Assembly (NCBI GenBank): GCA_016745315.1
Contig: CP066886.1
Location: 620,001-684,000 of the forward strand
Length of the DNA: 64,000 nt
Direction of reading: 5' to 3'
Source: Arthrospira sp. PCC 9108
Lineage (GTDB): Bacteria > Cyanobacteriota > Cyanobacteriia > Cyanobacteriales > Microcoleaceae
The first letter of the stretch is position 1. Each line of letters starts with the position of its first letter. Positions 60,940-64,000 of this stretch are shown in pieces. The translations under genes and the position numbers were made by a program. The notes below the pieces were generated by a model, which did not search any database, was not told the DNA's origin, and was given only the letters and a program-made list of their open reading frames with translations.

Positions 60940-62571
60940 TTACATGGGGGTAATGAGTTCTAAAGGTCCCAATCCCAACTCATCAGGAGAAACCGATCGC
61001 AATTCCACCAATGCCATCATATCCTTAAAACCGGGCTGACCACGAGAAGCCCCCGTCAACCCCATAGCAATAATTAAACCACACCAACCCTGAGTTTGGC
61101 TACAGCGTTGTTCCCAGTTTTTCCGAGCCCGCTGATGAGTTGGGTCATCTTCGATAAATTCACCAAACAAATGCAATTCACCATTTTCCGTCTTCAAAAT
61201 TCCCAGGTCATAATTGCGACCCTCCAGGGGATCTTTTCCTGAGTTAAAACATATTCCCGTTAATCCTCCAGCCTCCTCCAAATTTTGAATTAGTGTTTTC
61301 GCCTTCGGCTTAGAAGTTTGAATCAAAATCACAGGTAGACCATCCCCTTTCTGAGGAATTTGCACATCCGAAGGCTGATAGAACTCCGTATTGTTTCGCA
61401 AATAATCCACCGTTTCCCAAGGAATTACACCTAAACTCAAAAATGATTTAGGTGGTATCAAATCATCTCGTAACGTAGGGTAATCCAACTCCTCGTCGTC
61501 ATCTTCCGCTGCGGCTTCCACCATTTCCAGAAGTTCATCAGCCACCTCTGGTAAAGTTTCCACCTTCACCGAAATCATTTTGGTTTCAGTTGCATCAGGT
61601 AAGGAACAAGATATGCGATATCGTTTCGACAGCTTAGGAAATGAATCCTCATTTAATTTATAGCGAAAATCTCGTAAGAATCGGTGCAGTGCTTCCAAGG
61701 CTACCATCATCACCGTGGCTTCTTCTTCGTAGATCACAGATCGCAAACCTTCTAAGGGGTGTAAATTACCAAAGTTAGGTTCAATCTGCGATGCTGATAA
61801 AGTTTCCCAGATTACGTCCTCCTCCTCATCTTCTTCTGACAAAGGCTCAAAGGTGACAAACAGACAATCTTGAGTTAAAAATGCTTCTTCTAGGTTATCA
61901 AAAGGTCGGTCAGCAACAACTCTTTCTCGAAACCTTTTTAAAGATTCTAGGGAACGGTACATTAACACCCCATAATCCATCCCTAACTTCCCTAGTGTAG
62001 AAATGTAGAGAGTTCCTACATCTAAGTGATTGATTTCTATAGAAATAATTTGATGTTCCACTAATTTATCCCAGGGTGCATCTTGCCAAATTTGATAGGC
62101 TTTTTTGAGCAGGGGATCTACAAAGGCTTCGGGAAGTTGAGGAGGGCGACTTTCGGCTACTTCTTGGAGTCCCCTAAATATCTCATCAATTAGTGGTAAA
62201 TCCGGTACATAGTCTATAACTATATCCAGTTCTTGTAAGACACCGCGCAGGAAAAACTGAATTTCGCGATCTTTGACCACAATTTTGTGAGGGCGGGCTG
62301 CTGGGGTGGGGCTTTGGGGATGTTCCATCGCTCTAAGTAGGGTGCGGACGATCGCTTCTGGACCAATATTAGCCGATACCATATCCATTGACCGTACCAT
62401 TCCCTGAGAACCGTCAACCCAAATGATGCAGTCATTATCAGTCTCTATATCTGTTTCTAAATTAGTCTGTGACATCCCCTGAGACATCGGACGGCGATCG
62501 CCCTCCCACACGCTAGGAATGGATGGTAGTTTTTGTAAACGACGAAGGGTTGAACGATTGAGAAATGTCAT
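60940..62571 (-). CDS. Large cyanobacterial protein of unknown function (DUF6930-like)
   Basis: A 543-residue protein, soluble. The N-terminal part CIIWVDGSQGMVRSMDMV, ALLRAMEHPQ-like segments and PHKIVVKDREIQFFLRG fit a DUF6930-like protein conserved in cyanobacteria. An acidic centre (EEDEEEDVIW; EAAAEDDDEELDYP) follows. The C-terminal half has IPWETVDYLRNN and ILIQTSKPKAKTLIQNLEEAGG, then GLIIAMGLTGASRGQPGF. No enzymatic motif is seen. It heads the leftward group with the DUF1823 gene. Confidence 0.7.
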   Translation of the reverse strand: MTFLNRSTLRRLQKLPSIPSVWEGDRRPMSQGMSQTNLETDIETDNDCIIWVDGSQGMVRSMDMVSANIGPEAIVRTLLRAMEHPQSPTPAARPHKIVVKDREIQFFLRGVLQELDIVIDYVPDLPLIDEIFRGLQEVAESRPPQLPEAFVDPLLKKAYQIWQDAPWDKLVEHQIISIEINHLDVGTLYISTLGKLGMDYGVLMYRSLESLKRFRERVVADRPFDNLEEAFLTQDCLFVTFEPLSEEDEEEDVIWETLSASQIEPNFGNLHPLEGLRSVIYEEEATVMMVALEALHRFLRDFRYKLNEDSFPKLSKRYRISCSLPDATETKMISVKVETLPEVADELLEMVEAAAEDDDEELDYPTLRDDLIPPKSFLSLGVIPWETVDYLRNNTEFYQPSDVQIPQKGDGLPVILIQTSKPKAKTLIQNLEEAGGLTGICFNSGKDPLEGRNYDLGILKTENGELHLFGEFIEDDPTHQRARKNWEQRCSQTQGWCGLIIAMGLTGASRGQPGFKDMMALVELRSVSPDELGLGPLELITPM

Positions 62572-63112
62572 TTAGATAAATTATAATATCGAGTAGTGCT
62601 ACCAGATTAAGATTTTACACAATTGATTGAACCGGGAATTTTACACCCGCTCCGTTTATGGTAACAGGTTGCAGGTCCCTGCTATGGTCTCTAATCTTAG
62701 ATTGTATGACAAAATACCAAATTCTGGTAAATGCGATCGCGCCCAGGTTAGATCTGGCTGTAGGACTGGCTTTTCATCCCTAGCCCAGGTCTCCTTGACC
62801 GTCATCTTAACACTCCCCACCCTAAATTTGTTACAATCGGAGCTAGGATCAATACATGGCAGGGTCGATTCATGAGTTGGCCTGCCATAAATTAATTAGC
62901 CCGGCGTTAAATGAGCTATGGAACGCTATTGGGAACCACTGTGTAAACAATGCTGGCTCCCATTCCCACATTCCAGCATAGCAGGTGAGAGTGAGAGCCA
63001 AGCCCATTGAGCAGTTATGGTGTTCTCAATAGTCCGAGTAAGTCGTCAGACCTATCTCGACCCCTAGTTTAGTATTGCGAAAATCATAAAAATCAAGGAG
63101 TTAGGAAAGCCA
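62572..63112. other. Intergenic region, no gene seen
   Basis: About 540 bases between divergent genes. An inverted pair ATGCTGG (near 62953) and CCAGCAT (near 62974) flanks a short C-rich loop. A weak open frame at 62627-62875 has no ribosome binding site and no recognisable protein. The region should contain the promoters of the unknown-function gene and of the Fe-S carrier gene. Confidence 0.5.
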
Positions 63113-63475
63113 ATGACACAAGCAACTGAGTCTAAAACCCCAACCCAAGGAATTCAGATGACTGATGCTGCTGTTCAGCAGGTGCTTTTCCTGCGCGAGA
63201 AGCAAGGTAGAGACCTCTGTTTACGGGTGGGTGTCCGTCAGGGGGGATGTTCTGGTATGTCTTACATGATGGATTTTGTTGAACCCGATAGCATCCAGGA
63301 TACTGATGAGGTCTTCGATCATAATGGTTTTCAGGTTGTTTGTGATCCCAAGAGTCTGCTGTATATTTATGGGATGGTCCTTGACTACAGCAACGCTTTG
63401 ATTGGGGGTGGGTTCCAATTTACTAATCCTAATGCTAGTCAAACCTGTGGCTGTGGTAAGTCCTTTGCTACTTAA
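63113..63475 (+). CDS. sufA: A-type iron-sulfur cluster carrier
   Basis: A 120-residue protein, with a short N-terminal tail then the IscA/SufA/ErpA fold. The three cluster-binding Cys are present: GGCSGMSYMM and the terminal CGCGKSF. GVRQGGCSGM and NALIGGGFQFTNPNA are family-typical. It carries Fe-S clusters from the SUF machinery to target proteins. Whether it is SufA, IscA or ErpA cannot be decided by sequence alone; the symbol is tentative. AGGAG lies upstream. A TPR gene follows in the same direction. Confidence 0.92.
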   Translation: MTQATESKTPTQGIQMTDAAVQQVLFLREKQGRDLCLRVGVRQGGCSGMSYMMDFVEPDSIQDTDEVFDHNGFQVVCDPKSLLYIYGMVLDYSNALIGGGFQFTNPNASQTCGCGKSFAT

Positions 63476-63572
63476 TGGTTGACGGACTCCATCAGGTATG
63501 ATTAAAGGCGATCGCACGTTGTACTGTAACAATGGCGATCGCTTTGTAGTCTGTAATACTTGCTCTCTAACG

Positions 63573-63992
63573 ATGAAAACTACTGAAGAACTGTTTAAGG
63601 AAGGATTTGAGCGTTATCAAGCTGGGGAAGCTATGGATACCTTAATCCCCGTGTTTCGTGAAGTGTGCGATCGCTCCCCTAAAAATAGTAACGCCTGGAC
63701 TAGCCTAGCTTGGTTATACCTTCTGGCTAATAAACCCTCTGCGGCTTATAAAGCCGCCAAGTTGGCGGTTAAATTAAATCCCCACGACCCCCAAGCTAGG
63801 GTAAATTTAGCCGTATCAATGTTGGAGTTAAAAAAACCGGGGGTTCGTCCCCATGTAGAAATGGCTCAACAGATGATTATGGCTGATTCGGAGTGGCTAG
63901 AGGAAGTCAAAAAAAATTTGGACGATGGATTGACTCGCAAACCTGAATGGAAAAGTTTACTTAGGGTTAAACAATGGCTCCTAGAACTTTAG
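63573..63992 (+). CDS. TPR-containing protein, 139 residues
   Basis: I use the internal ATG 63573 (MKTTEELFKEGFERYQAGEA) because the open frame to 63498 includes HIP1-type repeats and a Cys-rich start that does not look like protein. Two TPR units are visible: residues 5-40 and 43-75 (AWTSLAWLYLLANKPSAAYKAAKLAVKLNP). The C-terminal part (LTRKPEWKSLLRVKQWLLEL) is helical. It probably binds another protein. It follows the Fe-S carrier by about 100 bases. Confidence 0.85.
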   Translation: MKTTEELFKEGFERYQAGEAMDTLIPVFREVCDRSPKNSNAWTSLAWLYLLANKPSAAYKAAKLAVKLNPHDPQARVNLAVSMLELKKPGVRPHVEMAQQMIMADSEWLEEVKKNLDDGLTRKPEWKSLLRVKQWLLEL

Positions 63993-64000
63993 CAATACCA

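Noticed and set aside
62627..62875. 82-codon frame between the unknown-function gene and the Fe-S carrier
   Set aside because: No ribosome binding site and a composition unlike protein; probably promoter DNA.
1..64000. CRISPR arrays, tRNA or rRNA genes
   Set aside because: No regularly spaced repeats and no cloverleaf or rRNA-like sequence was recognised by reading; small divergent RNAs could have been missed.

Overview
The window reads as the chromosome of a filamentous cyanobacterium, most like Arthrospira/Limnospira. The basis is the very dense HIP1 octamer (GCGATCGC) outside the inserted element, ferredoxin-type sulfite reductase, a CRR7-like protein, DUF2854, DUF1823 and DUF6930-like cyanobacterial proteins, an orthocaspase homologue and several multidomain class III cyclase and histidine kinase proteins. 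Genus assignment is inference.

Layout. 1-5.6 kb: a partial response regulator, a caspase-fold pseudo-enzyme, ATP sulfurylase, an exported basic protein and a 48-residue membrane protein. 5.72-22.65 kb: an integrated element bounded by a 15-bp direct repeat, with a tyrosine recombinase at its right end. It carries a leftward block of small replication/nuclease-type genes, a leftward block of large unknown proteins, and a rightward block with two small beta-rich proteins and a fibre ending in an S74-type chaperone domain. I see no terminase, portal, capsid or tail-tube gene. 22.8-40 kb: a signalling cluster (hybrid histidine kinase, REC-adenylate cyclase, CHAD protein, GGDEF-EAL protein, PAS histidine kinase, HEAT protein, and a kinase-GAF-PAS-cyclase giant). 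40-43.3 kb: two TerD proteins, peptide deformylase, HtrA-type protease. 43.4-53.7 kb: dnaA, a leftward helicase/DNA-methylase island, a DnaA-box cluster that is probably oriC, then dnaN. 53.9-64 kb: small cyanobacterial proteins, a tnpB-only IS200/IS605 element, sulfite reductase, rsmE, a beta-hydroxyacid dehydrogenase, DUF1823, a DUF6930-like protein, an A-type Fe-S carrier and a TPR protein.

Most interesting region. The element is built from two unique segments (about 13.5 kb of genes and about 1.6 kb with the recombinase) separated by two inverted copies of one composite repeat. Each copy has a 60-bp outer arm, an attachment-like core, and an inner arm of about 800 bp. One copy spans the element ends when circularised and the other is internal. 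This resembles the plan of the yeast 2-micron circle (two inverted recombination sites plus a tyrosine recombinase) rather than an ordinary prophage. The arms carry mirrored TTACTCA motifs, a conserved nested palindrome and a conserved HIP1 block.

Sequence quality. At least eight genes appear broken by single-base length changes, mostly in homopolymer runs. They include dnaN, which should be essential, and rsmE. Sequencing error is therefore a serious explanation, and the broken element genes should not automatically be called pseudogenes. No tRNA, rRNA or CRISPR array was recognised.
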